64,000 nt of DNA from Domibacillus aminovorans (GCF_001643235.1 NZ_LQWY01000067.1:248001-312000), one strand, 5' to 3'. Counted from the stretch's first letter, positions 36,070-44,353 are shown. Made by a program: numbers and translations. Notes: generated by a model not told the origin, from the sequence alone.

Positions 36070-36692
36070 AACCGATTGTCATAATTGGTGAAGGCGGCCA
36101 TAGTAAAGTGGTGCAGGACATTATTGCGGCAGAGGGAGTTTATCGGGTGATTGCGGTTCTAGATGATAAATATGCTGAGGTATTTGAGAAGGACCATGTT
36201 TTAATTGGTCCTATTTCTTATGCAGAAAAGCTGAATGAAGAAACGGATGCTGTTTTTGTGATAGCGATTGGGAATAATCAAGTTCGCGAAAAGATTGCTA
36301 GAATGTTGTTTAAAGCAGGAGCTGTGTTTAAAGCAGTCGTTCATCCTTTTTCCTCAGTTAGTCCATCTGCACGTCTTGGTGCGGGTACTGTTGTGATGGC
36401 AGGAAGTGTGATTAATGCGGATGCAGTGATCGGGGAGCATGCGATTATTAATTCTGGTGCTGTCGTGGAGCATGATAATCAAATTGGTAATTTCGCACAT
36501 GTTTCACCAGGTGCTGTATTGACCGGAAATGTTTGTGTTGGTACTGGCGCTCATATTGGTGCCGGTGCGACAGTAATTCCAGGAAAGACAGTTGGCGAGT
36601 GGTCGGTTGTTGGTGCTGGTACAGTAGTAATTAATGATATTGTAGATGATGTAACGGTTATTGGTGTGCCAGCGAAAATAATGAAAAAATAA
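36066..36692 (+). CDS. epsM: Sugar O/N-acetyltransferase (EpsM/PglD type)
   Basis: 208 residues starting at GTG 36066. N-terminal PglD-type Rossmann subdomain ('[15 protein letters not shown]') followed by a left-handed beta-helix with '[23 protein letters not shown]', where the His-Asp pair is the catalytic site in PglD. It acetylates the 4-amino sugar produced by EpsN, completing UDP-diacetylbacillosamine in relatives. Confidence 0.92.
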   Translation: MKPIVIIGEGGHSKVVQDIIAAEGVYRVIAVLDDKYAEVFEKDHVLIGPISYAEKLNEETDAVFVIAIGNNQVREKIARMLFKAGAVFKAVVHPFSSVSPSARLGAGTVVMAGSVINADAVIGEHAIINSGAVVEHDNQIGNFAHVSPGAVLTGNVCVGTGAHIGAGATVIPGKTVGEWSVVGAGTVVINDIVDDVTVIGVPAKIMKK

Positions 36693-36711
36693 TACATGGA
36701 GGAGTGATTAT

Positions 36712-37866
36712 ATGTCTCAACAACCAAGAATTTATTTGTCCTCACCGCATATGAGTGGGAAAGAGCAGAGTTATATTAACGATGCGTTTGAAACGAACTG
36801 GATTGCGCCGCTTGGTCCGAATGTGGATGGATTTGAGCGTGAAATTGCGACGTATACGGGTGTGGCGGATGCGGCAGCGGTGAGCTCAGGAACAGCAGCA
36901 ATTCATCTGGCACTTCGATTGTTAGATGTACAGGCCGGCGATACAGTATTTTGTTCGAGTTTGACATTTGTTGCGAGTGCAAATCCGATTGTTTATGAGG
37001 GTGCTGTGCCGGTTTTTATCGATTCAGAGCCTGAGACGTGGAATATGTCGCCGGACGCTTTAGAGCGAGCTTTACAAGATGCTGAAGTGTTACCGAAAGC
37101 AGTGATCGTGGTGAACTTGTATGGGCAGAGTGCGAAGATGGATGAGATTATGGCGATTTGTGATCGTTACGGTGTGCCGGTCATTGAAGATGCGGCGGAA
37201 TCGCTTGGTGCAGAGTATAAAGGTAAGAAAAGCGGTTCGTTCGGAAAGTTTAATGTGTTTTCGTTTAACGGGAATAAAATTATTACGACGTCGGGCGGTG
37301 GAATGCTTGTGTCGAATGATGAGGAAGCGTTGCGTAAAGCTCGTTTCTTAGCGACACAGGCACGTGATCCAGCCCCGCATTATCAGCACAGTGAATTAGG
37401 TTATAATTACCGGATGAGCAATATATTAGCGGGTGTAGGTCGGGCGCAATTGGAAGTGCTAGATGAGCGTGTGAATGCGCGCCGTGCGGTGTTTGATCGG
37501 TATGTGAAGGCGTTTGGTAATGTGGAAGGGTTTGATTTTATGCCGGAGCTGGAAGGTTTCAAACATAACCGCTGGCTGACGACGCTGACGATTGATCGAG
37601 AGAAGGTCGGGTTTACACCTATGGAGCTGATTGATACATTGTCTGCTGAGAACATAGAGGCACGTCCTGTTTGGAAGCCATTGCACTTGCAGCCGCTGTT
37701 TGAAGGGGCGAAGTATTATACACATGCAGAAGGAAACAGTGTGTCGGATGAGTTGTTTGAGAATGGCGTTTGTTTGCCGTCGGGATCAAATATGACGGTG
37801 GAGCAGCAGCAACGTGTGATTCATTTTATTGGTGAGATGTTGAAGAAGAAATCATTGCAGGTTTAA
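36712..37866 (+). CDS. epsN: PLP-dependent sugar aminotransferase (EpsN/PglE, DegT/DnrJ family)
   Basis: 384 residues behind GGAGGAG. 'SGTAAIHLAL' near the N-terminus binds PLP phosphate; 'VIEDAAESLGA' and 'FSFNGNKIITTSGGG' hold the PLP-binding Asp and the Schiff-base Lys at about 189. The enzyme converts the EpsC 4-keto product into the 4-amino sugar. It is the last gene of the locus and ends at a strong terminator, so epsC and epsLMN bracket the variable part. Confidence 0.92.
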   Translation: MSQQPRIYLSSPHMSGKEQSYINDAFETNWIAPLGPNVDGFEREIATYTGVADAAAVSSGTAAIHLALRLLDVQAGDTVFCSSLTFVASANPIVYEGAVPVFIDSEPETWNMSPDALERALQDAEVLPKAVIVVNLYGQSAKMDEIMAICDRYGVPVIEDAAESLGAEYKGKKSGSFGKFNVFSFNGNKIITTSGGGMLVSNDEEALRKARFLATQARDPAPHYQHSELGYNYRMSNILAGVGRAQLEVLDERVNARRAVFDRYVKAFGNVEGFDFMPELEGFKHNRWLTTLTIDREKVGFTPMELIDTLSAENIEARPVWKPLHLQPLFEGAKYYTHAEGNSVSDELFENGVCLPSGSNMTVEQQQRVIHFIGEMLKKKSLQV

Positions 37867-37902
37867 AAAAACCTCAGCCGGTTGGACCGGCTGAGGTTTT
37901 TT
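37866..37902 (+). terminator. EPS operon terminator
   Basis: AAAAAACCTCAGCCGG/CCGGCTGAGGTTTTTTT stem with a TTGGA loop. It ends the EPS transcript. Confidence 0.9.
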
Positions 37903-38480
37903 TAGGTAGTTTTTCTTTAGTACAGTGATTTAAAAAAGTGCCTCGTAGTTAAGAGAGATCGTTGTTTATTTAAATCTGATATTTCACATTTCATAATCTA
38001 ACAAGTTCAAATTAATGAATGAAAGTTTTCAACATGACGGTGTCCATTCAACCCGCTCACGTAGGTGTTGTTTCATCAAATGGAATGAGAATAATACCAA
38101 AGTTTTGATCAGCTCTCTGCTTGAAATACTTGTGTTACTGTGAAGGAACAAATTCTTCTTATTCAAGTACAGCTTTCTTGCAACATCGGGACTAGAAGCG
38201 GTTGTTTCACAGTACATAGATTAAACCTGACGAGCTAAATGATGATACCTTTAACCGTTTGTTGGATAAACTAACCGACATTGATATCTCGATCAACTCA
38301 GCATGGAGACTTCGTATGAACTCATGAAATAGAATGGTTATACTACATTTAAGCCAATACACAAATACAACCATTTACTCCGTTCAAAGAGTGTAAAGAG
38401 CAGGATGGGCCTTACTATTCGGCGAAATATTTTCTGTTAACGTATCTAATCATACATGGAGACTGAACGCTATCGGAAAA
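37903..38480. other. Gap with decayed sequence
   Basis: About 580 bases. A 62-codon minus-strand frame (38029-38217) and a scattered plus-strand trace near 38240-38320 look like remains of a gene, but I cannot assign either. No ribosome binding site or RNA motif is convincing. Confidence 0.35.
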
Positions 38481-38585
38481 ATGTCCTCGTTTTTTGCCTT
38501 GCTAGGCCCTTCTTTTCTTTTTGTTATCACTATAAAAAGGATAGCCTATTCTTTTACTAAATCAGTTAAGATTAGGAGGAGAAAT

Positions 38586-39539
38586 ATGTTTGAAAATCGA
38601 AACAGAATACTAATTGCTCTTATAAGTCTAATAATAACTGGGATGATTATCGGGAGTATGTTTATAAAATTACATAGAGACTCTGAACAATCCAAGAGTA
38701 AATTTACAAGCAGTAGTAGGAATATTGAATCATTTGAAGATATCATAAATGATAGTATTGATGATACTGATCGGATTCAAAAAACCATAGACTTTGTGAA
38801 TAAAAAAGGTGGAGGTGTCGTTACTTTTCCAAAAGGTATTTATTTAATTGACGCGGAGATTTCATTAAAACTTAAAGATAACATTACTTTAAAATTTGAA
38901 AAGGGTGCTATATTAAAAGCACTACCTAATAACGCGGAAAGTTATGAAATAGTAAAGATTCATGATGTAGAGAATGTTTCTTTGCTAGGAGATATAACAA
39001 TAATAGGAGAGAGAAAGGAACATATAGGTAAAACCGGAGAATGGGGATTTGGGATTAGTATTAGGGGAGCGGAAAATATCACGATTGAAAATCCATTTAT
39101 AAAAGATTGTTGGGGAGATGGAATTTACATAGGTGCCACGACAAAGAAAAAGTATAGCAAGAGAGTCACAATTATTAATCCTCTCATTGAAAATAATCGA
39201 AGACAAGGGATTTCGGTAATATCTGCTGTAGATTTAACGATCATTAGTCCTAAGCTGTTAAATACAAATGGTACATCTCCTCAAGGAGGTATAGACTTTG
39301 AGCCAAATAGTGAAAATGACATGATGAGTAATATCAAACTTATAAATCCTGAAACAGAGGGGAACCTTGGTGGTGGAGTTATTATATCCTTAAAAAAACT
39401 CCAACAATCTGATAAATTTGCGGATATTGAGATTATCAATAGTCAAGGAATTCAAGACGGATTAGATATAAGAGATATGAAAAATATAAAAGGTACTGTT
39501 ATTATAGATAACAAAGAAAGGTTATTACAATTAAACTAA
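38586..39539 (+). CDS. Right-handed beta-helix (pectate-lyase-like) protein, membrane anchored
   Basis: 317 residues from ATG 38586, directly behind AGGAGGAG. One N-terminal helix ('ILIALISLIITGMIIGSMF', about 8-26) acts as anchor or signal. From about residue 60 the sequence has the glycosidase family 28/pectate lyase pattern: 'DRIQKTIDFVNKKGGGVVTFPKGIYLI', then repeated short strands 'ITIENPFIKD', 'VTIINPLIEN', 'LTIISPKLLN', 'IKLINPETEG' spaced about 22 residues apart. The fold is clear, but catalytic residues cannot be assigned by eye. Lying just after the EPS terminator, it may cleave or modify the polysaccharide. Confidence 0.8.
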   Translation: MFENRNRILIALISLIITGMIIGSMFIKLHRDSEQSKSKFTSSSRNIESFEDIINDSIDDTDRIQKTIDFVNKKGGGVVTFPKGIYLIDAEISLKLKDNITLKFEKGAILKALPNNAESYEIVKIHDVENVSLLGDITIIGERKEHIGKTGEWGFGISIRGAENITIENPFIKDCWGDGIYIGATTKKKYSKRVTIINPLIENNRRQGISVISAVDLTIISPKLLNTNGTSPQGGIDFEPNSENDMMSNIKLINPETEGNLGGGVIISLKKLQQSDKFADIEIINSQGIQDGLDIRDMKNIKGTVIIDNKERLLQLN

Positions 39540-39579
39540 TCCTGTTATTTAGCTACATAAGCAATAAACGAAAAATCGA

Positions 39580-40030
39580 GTAATGAAAGTTGTCAATATC
39601 GACTTACTTTTTCTCATTTATGCCGAAATAAAATTCCCCATTTTCGTCGTTCAACTGGATGGTGCAACTAGGAAAACCTTGGTTCTTTCTTGTCTTTCAT
39701 GCGGTATGAATCGCATTAAATGTTAAAGGTGACTGGATGATTGAAGAAGGCGCTCTAGAATCGCGGTAGCCAGCACATCGTCCCCGAAAACTAAGATACA
39801 ATTTGTTAGAGGTCAAGACCAAGGCTCCTTGTAATCGCACTTTTCATCGAGCCAATCATGAATTTGTGTTCCCGTTAGATCAGATGCTTCTTAAGCCAGA
39901 TAAGAATCGTTTCCCGATAGGGATCTAATTTCTTTTCACGCGTTTCTAGAGTAGCAATCCAATCCTTCATTTCCTCAGGTATCATTTTCAAATACTTTTT
40001 GACCGTATTTCTAGCCAAAGAAAATTTCAT
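39580..40030 (-). pseudogene. IS21-family istA/istB remnant
   Basis: The minus strand from 40030 reads 'MKFSLARNTVKKYLK' and then 'EKKLDPYRETILIWLKKH', as in the N-terminus of IstA. A frame change near 39883 leads to 'SDLTGTQIHDWLDEK', also IstA. The sequence then jumps to 'GDDVLATAILERLL' and, after another frame change, 'YRMKDKKEP', which are C-terminal IstB signatures. Thus most of IstA and IstB is deleted and the rest is frameshifted. No intact ORF or terminal repeats remain. Confidence 0.7.
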
Positions 40031-40031
40031 C

Positions 40032-40076
40032 GCTCTCTATAGACTACTTTTCAATATAAAGGAGAGCTTTTTTTGA
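40032..40076 (+). terminator. Possible terminator
   Basis: GCTCTC(TATA)...(TATA)AAGGAGAGC imperfect hairpin followed by seven T. No obvious gene feeds it from the left. Confidence 0.4.
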
Positions 40077-40148
40077 GCAATGAGTGGTCAGTTAAATATA
40101 TTTTTGGAAAACTACTTACTCTAGTTTATCGTTTACAAAGGGATCATC

Positions 40149-40679
40149 GTGATGCTGCTAGTATGTGTTTTCATGATTGCTGGAAGAGGTCTTTTGGTCG
40201 TTGATGAAGAGCCGAAAAAGTTAGATGTAACATTGCCTTAAGTGGGGATACAGGCCGTCTTGAGAAAGCCGCTGCTTTATATAAGGAAGGCTTATTCAGA
40301 CTATGTCATGCTTTCGATTGCAAGTGAAGAGGGGCTACGTACACAGCAGGCTATTGTATTAGGAATATCGGATGCTGCATTGCTTCTTGAAGAGGAAGCA
40401 ACGAGTACGTATACGAATGCTGTTTATACGAAAGAATTGATGGAAACACATGGTTTACGGTCGGCTATTGTTGTTTCCTCGGATTATCATATGCGACGAG
40501 TGAAGTTGATTTTTGACCGGGTGTATAAAGATAGCGGGATTGAGTTAACGTATGTGACATCACAGAGGAATGATCAAATGTGGTACAAGGATAGAGCGAA
40601 TGTCTGGTACACTTTCACTGAATTTGTGAAGATCCCGGCGTATGCTTTGAGATTATATAAGTTCATTGATATTGAATAG
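40149..40679 (+). pseudogene. YdcF (DUF218) family protein, frame disrupted
   Basis: GTG 40149/ATG 40152 after AAAGGG opens a signal-like segment 'LLVCVFMIAGRGLLVVDEEPKKLDV', which runs into a stop at 40239. The adjacent frame from about 40235 continues with 'LSGDTGRLEKAAALYKEG', exactly the DUF218 motif that should follow, and from about 40287 the original frame resumes with 'YSDYVMLSIASEEG' and the family's 'TYTNAVYTKELM' and 'VVSSDYHMRRVKLIF'. Two compensating indels about 50 bases apart therefore interrupt one gene of about 175 residues. DUF218 proteins act at the envelope. Sequencing error is possible. Confidence 0.65.
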
Positions 40680-40798
40680 GATTGGGTTAGGGATTTTACA
40701 TAAGTTAAGAGAAGGTTTTTTTTAGAACGTTCAAATGTGTTTTTCGCTCGGCCGGGTGAAAAATACATTTGTGATGCTGCTATGATTATGATTCAAAA

Positions 40799-41200
40799 TT
40801 AGACAAATAAATGTTTTTTGTAAAGAGGTTTGAGTGTGTAAGCTAACATATGTTCAACGAGTTCTCGATCTGCTTGATCATTAATTTCAAGCCAGAAGAT
40901 GGTTGGATTTTTCTGTTCCATTGACTGAAAATACTGAATTCTTTTTGAACGAGTATTTTCGATGTTTAGTTTGTTGTAATGGCTTTTGATTCGTTTGAAG
41001 AGAGGTGCACCTTTCCCGATGTACAGGATTTCGTCGTTCGCGCTTTTGAATAGGTAGATGCCGGCTGTTGTGCCGAGTTGATTTTGAATGAAGTCAGGGG
41101 TGTTGGCCGTTTTCGTATAAGGCATGTTAATGGAATTCCAAGACGCTGGATCAAAAGCGTAGCCTTTTTCTTTTAAAAGTGCCTCAATTTTGTTGATCAT
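40799..41200 (-). CDS. GIY-YIG domain protein
   Basis: 133 residues. 'AGIYLFKSANDEILYIGKG' gives the GIY...YIG pair, followed by 'LFKRIKSHY' with the conserved Arg of the helix, and 'DRELVEHMLAYTLKPLYKK' with the catalytic-type Glu. The domain is a small nuclease fold. There is an extra 45-residue N-terminus and no DNA-binding domain. It may be a stand-alone nuclease or an inactive relative; context gives no target. Confidence 0.75.
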   Translation of the reverse strand: MINKIEALLKEKGYAFDPASWNSINMPYTKTANTPDFIQNQLGTTAGIYLFKSANDEILYIGKGAPLFKRIKSHYNKLNIENTRSKRIQYFQSMEQKNPTIFWLEINDQADRELVEHMLAYTLKPLYKKHLFV

Positions 41201-41413
41201 GATTTGGTGGCCCCCTTTTTCACTATTTAAACAGTACTACATTATTCGACATATCATTCCGTTTTCCTCTTTGAAGCAGGACGATTTTAGTGGGAATTTG
41301 GTGCTTGTTAGTAATGGAGACGAAGTCCTTTTTCTGAAGGGGGAAGGTATGGTCCAAATTCCCTTGTTTTCCAAAATATTTCGTTTATAATGAAAAGAAA
41401 AAGGGGCGCTTCG

Positions 41414-42241
41414 ATGAAAAAGAGCAGCATTTTCGTGTTCATAACGGTCGTCATTGCTTTCGGCTTGTTAATTTCAGGTTTTGTCTCGTATCAGAGCAAG
41501 TTGGACAAGATTGAACGTGAAGCGTGGGCCAGTCAAGACTTAAAACAGGCTCAACAGGAACAAGAAAGCGTTTTATTAGAGGAATTGGATCCTCGTACAC
41601 ATCCTAAGCAATCGGTATTGGATTTTTTACGTTATCAATCTTTAGTAAACGATGAAGTGACGATCTCATTGCTTGGAGGCGATAGTATAGCGGGTGTTGA
41701 AGAATCGTTATTACAAAACAAGCTGCAATCATTTGATCCAGTATTTAAAACGGTTACGGTTCACAATTATGGCTTTGAAAGATATTCCACTTCCGATTTA
41801 GTAAAAGCGGACAAGCATTTAATCGTCGTCAATGATCAGCCAGACTTGGTCCTATTTGAAACGTCGCTCATCGCTAATCAAAAAGAAGAAGTGTACTATG
41901 ATCAAACGGACGCAGATATTCAAACGATTATGTCTGATATGACAAGCAAACTTCCGAATACTCGTTTTCTGATTATCTCACCGAATCCAACAGCGGATGA
42001 CGATAGGGGCGAGAATAATCCGATGGGCTATACACGTCAAGGATATTTAGATCATACGAAGGCCTTTATAGCAGACTCTAAATGGGAATACTTCGATGTG
42101 AATGCGGGCATGAAAATGAAATTAGAGGAAGAACATCGAAGTGTAGCAGACATTTTGGCTGATGATATTCATTTGAATGAAGAAGGATACGCGATGTGGA
42201 GTGACGTTCTGTTTGATTATTTTGGGCGTGCTCATCCATAA
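41414..42241 (+). CDS. SGNH/GDSL-family hydrolase, membrane anchored
   Basis: 275 residues from ATG 41414 behind AAAAAGGGG. One N-terminal helix ('IFVFITVVIAFGLLISGFV') then an SGNH domain: block I 'LLGGDSIAG' with the nucleophile Ser, a block III-type Asn region near 'IISPNPTADD', and block V 'DDIHLNEEGYAMW' with the catalytic Asp and His. Family members remove or add acetyl groups on sugars. The neighbouring EPS locus has two acetyltransferases, which makes a polysaccharide deacetylase or transferase role plausible but unproven. Confidence 0.82.
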   Translation: MKKSSIFVFITVVIAFGLLISGFVSYQSKLDKIEREAWASQDLKQAQQEQESVLLEELDPRTHPKQSVLDFLRYQSLVNDEVTISLLGGDSIAGVEESLLQNKLQSFDPVFKTVTVHNYGFERYSTSDLVKADKHLIVVNDQPDLVLFETSLIANQKEEVYYDQTDADIQTIMSDMTSKLPNTRFLIISPNPTADDDRGENNPMGYTRQGYLDHTKAFIADSKWEYFDVNAGMKMKLEEEHRSVADILADDIHLNEEGYAMWSDVLFDYFGRAHP

Positions 42242-42249
42242 TAGGTAAG

Positions 42250-42288
42250 AATGACAAATAGCCCCGATGCTATTTGTCATTTTTTTTT
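42250..42288 (+). terminator. Rho-independent terminator
   Basis: ATGACAAATAGC/GCTATTTGTCAT stem with a CCCGAT loop and nine T. Confidence 0.9.
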
Positions 42289-42328
42289 ATGCAAAAAAGA
42301 GTAACTATATTAAATAAAGGGTATAGAA

Positions 42329-42344
42329 TTGAAAGCGTTTTCAA
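42329..42344 (+). promoter_or_regulatory. cre-type palindrome upstream of small protein 1
   Basis: TTGAAAGCGTTTTCAA is an almost perfect match to the CcpA consensus (WTGNAANCGNWNNCW). It lies about 36 bases before the start codon. A nearly identical site occurs before small protein 2. Confidence 0.6.
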
Positions 42345-42379
42345 ATAGTATCTAAACGGATTAAGAAAGGGTGATGGCT

Positions 42380-42610
42380 ATGAATGAAACAAAACAAATG
42401 GAGATGTCTATCGATAAACCGTATGAAGAGAACGAGAGAAAAAATGGTTTAAAGGCAGTGACGTTTATTCAAAAAATGATCATTACATGGCACAAACATC
42501 ATTATTTAAAGTATCAATACTTAGAAGAAGGGTGTATTAATAAAGAAGTTAGAAAGGAACTTGAAGGAAAGAAAGTCTATCATTATGAAAAATACGTTAA
42601 AATCTTATAG
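42380..42610 (+). CDS. Small basic protein, family copy 1
   Basis: 76 residues from ATG 42380, about eight bases after AGAAAGGG. A variable acidic N-terminus is followed by a conserved core: 'VTFIQKMIITWHKHHYLKYQYLEEGCINKEVRKELEGKKVYHYEKY' (core parts 'FIQK', 'WHKHHYLKYQYLEEGC', 'YHYEKY'). It is about 70% identical to the copy at 44124 and clearly related to the one at 46197. There is no signal peptide or membrane segment. One conserved Cys sits after LEEG. I do not recognise a named family. It has its own cre site and terminator. Confidence 0.75.
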   Translation: MNETKQMEMSIDKPYEENERKNGLKAVTFIQKMIITWHKHHYLKYQYLEEGCINKEVRKELEGKKVYHYEKYVKIL

Positions 42611-42624
42611 CCAAACAGCAAATA

Positions 42625-42648
42625 GCCCCGGCGTACCGGGGCTTTCAA
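42625..42648 (+). terminator. Terminator of small protein 1
   Basis: AGCCCCGG/CCGGGGCT hairpin with a CGTA loop. The tail TTTC is short, so it may also act for the convergent gene. Confidence 0.65.
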
Positions 42649-42652
42649 CCAT

Positions 42653-43171
42653 TTAATCGTTTCGCTTTTCGAGCATTCGTGCTTCCACTTTTTTATAGAC
42701 GATAAGTCCGTTCAGGAAATAGGCGTCTTCAAGATTACATTCTTGCTGGAATGGATCGTGAAAGTCGTATAGATGGGAAAGTGCCCGTCCATGTTTATAG
42801 AGCCATATTTCGCGCGAATTGAATGCGATGTCAATAATGAAGCGGTGAGTCCGTTTCTCCAAGTAATAACAAAAGCCGGTTTCGTTGAAAATGGCTTTCG
42901 GAATGTGATTTCGGATTCGCGCACCCAATGCGTATTTAGATTTTGAATAATGAACGTATTCGTCCGCATCTAGTATCCAGATCGGGTGTACGCCGGCCAG
43001 TACATATTGATCTTGGTGCTCGTACCATGTTTTAAGCGGCATTTTCTCTTCTAGATAGATGAAGACCGAGATGGTTCCATTCGGATGCAGGACGCGAAAA
43101 TCGCGTCCTATTTGTAATTGTGCGTTCGGAAACTGTTTCTTGAGCCAGCTAAATAAAGCATGCTTGCTCAT
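42653..43171 (-). CDS. CoiA-like (competence/nuclease-associated) protein, unknown role
   Basis: 172 residues, overlapping the sigma-factor gene by four bases (ATGA). The stretch 'FRVLHPNGTISVFIYLEEKMPLKTWYEHQDQYVLAGVHPIWILDADEYVHYSK' resembles the CoiA central domain, in which an E-x-Q-type nuclease region is followed by 'PIWIL' (fragment quoted: 'VHPIWILDADEYVHYSK'). The first zinc-like part of CoiA is missing and the length is about half. I am moderately sure of the resemblance, less of the function. Being translated together with a sigma factor is unusual. Confidence 0.45.
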   Translation of the reverse strand: MSKHALFSWLKKQFPNAQLQIGRDFRVLHPNGTISVFIYLEEKMPLKTWYEHQDQYVLAGVHPIWILDADEYVHYSKSKYALGARIRNHIPKAIFNETGFCYYLEKRTHRFIIDIAFNSREIWLYKHGRALSHLYDFHDPFQQECNLEDAYFLNGLIVYKKVEARMLEKRND

Positions 43172-43650
43172 TCGGTGTCGCCGAATTGTTCTTGTAGTTG
43201 TTTAATAGCTGCCATTTGCCACTTTCGGACGGCGGCGGGTGTGACGTTTTCACGCCGTGCGATGTCTGGGTTTGTGAGTCCTTCGATAATGGATAAGTCA
43301 AACCAACGTTTTGCTCGCCCGCTTAAATGATCACCGTGCGCTTTTGTCATGGCAATCGTGTCAGGGGTCGGGGCAGGGTCAATACCTTCAAATAGAACGG
43401 GTTCGCCGGTCAGGACGGTTTCGTCACTGAAGGCTGCATCTTTCGTCAGGGCGTTCAGGATGCGCCCTTGAATGTACGAGTAAGCGTAAGGTGGAAAGGC
43501 ACCTTTTGCGCTGTCGAACTTTGTGTGTGCTTCCCATAGGGCGATCAAGCCTATTTGATGATAGTCTTCTTTGTTTTTGTAAATGTGCAGTTTGTTCATG
43601 ATGCGGTGGATCATCGGCGTGTACTGCGTTGCTAGTTGGTCAAATTGCAT
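43168..43650 (-). CDS. Sigma-70 family RNA polymerase sigma factor (SigH/ComX-like)
   Basis: 160 residues. Region 2 is 'YTPMIHRIMNKLHIYKNKEDYHQIGLIALWEAHTKFDSAKGAFPPYAYSYIQGRI' (key part 'DYHQIGLIALWEAHTKFD'), region 4 is 'GLTNPDIARRENVTPAAVRKWQ'. Region 1.1 and a proper region 3 are absent, as in small sigma factors such as staphylococcal SigH or SigO-type proteins. It is the upstream gene of a two-gene unit with the CoiA-like protein. The ribosome binding site is weak (GGAATG). Together they suggest a small regulon, possibly DNA-uptake related. Confidence 0.7.
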   Translation of the reverse strand: MQFDQLATQYTPMIHRIMNKLHIYKNKEDYHQIGLIALWEAHTKFDSAKGAFPPYAYSYIQGRILNALTKDAAFSDETVLTGEPVLFEGIDPAPTPDTIAMTKAHGDHLSGRAKRWFDLSIIEGLTNPDIARRENVTPAAVRKWQMAAIKQLQEQFGDTE

Positions 43651-43796
43651 GATTACATTCCAATCTGACTAGCGCGCCAGGCGGTATATTACCCGGGTTA
43701 CATTGAATATATAGGTTAATAGACTTGTGTGTAAATACCTTGTAATTATGGTTTAATTACCTAATTTAATAGGAAAAAAGTTTATTTGGATTATAA

Positions 43797-43825
43797 TTGG
43801 AAGCGAAAGCGGAGGTTGGTATAAT
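43797..43825 (+). promoter_or_regulatory. Orphan sigma-A promoter
   Basis: TTGGAA and TATAAT at exactly 17-base spacing, with an extended TGG before the -10. No convincing ORF follows for 290 bases. A LacI/CcpA-like palindrome TGGAAGCGGTTTCT lies at 43854-43867. Confidence 0.5.
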
Positions 43826-43918
43826 AGTAGAGGTCAGTTTGTATTTGGGTGTTTGGAAGCGGTTTCTTTTGGTGTAGAGAAGGTTTTATAGATGATTGTT
43901 AATGTATTGTAAAATTTA

Positions 43919-44038
43919 TGGATGGACGACAGTTAGCGAGATTAGTAGCAAAAAATAGTGCTGATAGCGATATTGTGAAGTCGGGTAGATTTTTTTACGC
44001 GTTTGGAATAAACTATGACATAAGCTCTCTTGTATAGT
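43919..44038 (+). CDS. Very small ORF downstream of orphan promoter (doubtful)
   Basis: ATG 43919 opens 39 codons ('MDGRQLARLVAKNSADSDIV...') before a stop at 44036. There is no clear ribosome binding site. It could be a coding sORF, or the region 43830-44040 could be a non-coding transcript. I cannot decide from sequence. Confidence 0.25.
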
Positions 44039-44073
44039 ATAAAAGGATGGATTTACTGAATAAGGGCATATTT

Positions 44074-44089
44074 TTGAAAGCGTTTTCAT
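44074..44089 (+). promoter_or_regulatory. cre-type palindrome upstream of small protein 2
   Basis: TTGAAAGCGTTTTCAT, matching the site at 42329 in 15 of 16 positions. The downstream leader is also conserved between the two genes (TATCTAAA, then AAAGGGTGATGG), indicating a duplicated regulatory region. Confidence 0.6.
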
Positions 44090-44123
44090 ATATTATCTAA
44101 AATGCTATGAAAGGGTGATGGCA

Positions 44124-44348
44124 ATGAATGATACGAAACAAATGGTGATGTCTATTAATCAACCGTATGAAGAGGGAGAAAATGATTTAAAGACAGTAAC
44201 GTTTATTCAAAAATGTAGCATTGCATGGCACAAATATCACTATCTCAAGTATCAATATTTAGAAGAAGGTTGTATTAATAAAAAAATTAAAAAAGAACTT
44301 GAAGAAAAGAAGATCCATCATTATAAAAAATACACGGACATTTCATAG
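44124..44348 (+). CDS. Small basic protein, family copy 2
   Basis: 74 residues from ATG 44124, eight bases after GAAAGGG. The body matches copy 1 in 'VTFIQK', 'WHKYHYLKYQYLEEGCINK' and 'HHYKKY'. It also keeps the single Cys. The N-terminus 'MNDTKQMVMSINQPYEEGE' parallels copy 1 (MNETKQMEMSIDKPYEENE), so these two are a recent duplication; the third copy is more diverged. Unknown function. Confidence 0.72.
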   Translation: MNDTKQMVMSINQPYEEGENDLKTVTFIQKCSIAWHKYHYLKYQYLEEGCINKKIKKELEEKKIHHYKKYTDIS

Positions 44349-44353
44349 CGAAA

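Noticed and set aside
32004-37866. Capsule-type sialic acid or legionaminic acid synthesis
   Set aside because: No NeuB-, NeuC- or NeuA-type gene is present; the EpsC/L/M/N set fits bacillosamine instead.
40242-40340. TTG 40242 as the start of a separate 145-residue protein
   Set aside because: It starts in the shifted stretch of the YdcF gene; upstream and adjacent-frame motifs show that the gene begins near 40149.
42329-44089. ECF or sigma-B promoter in the repeated leader of the small proteins
   Set aside because: GGGTAT-like bases occur but the matching -35 boxes and spacings are absent; the cre palindrome fits better.
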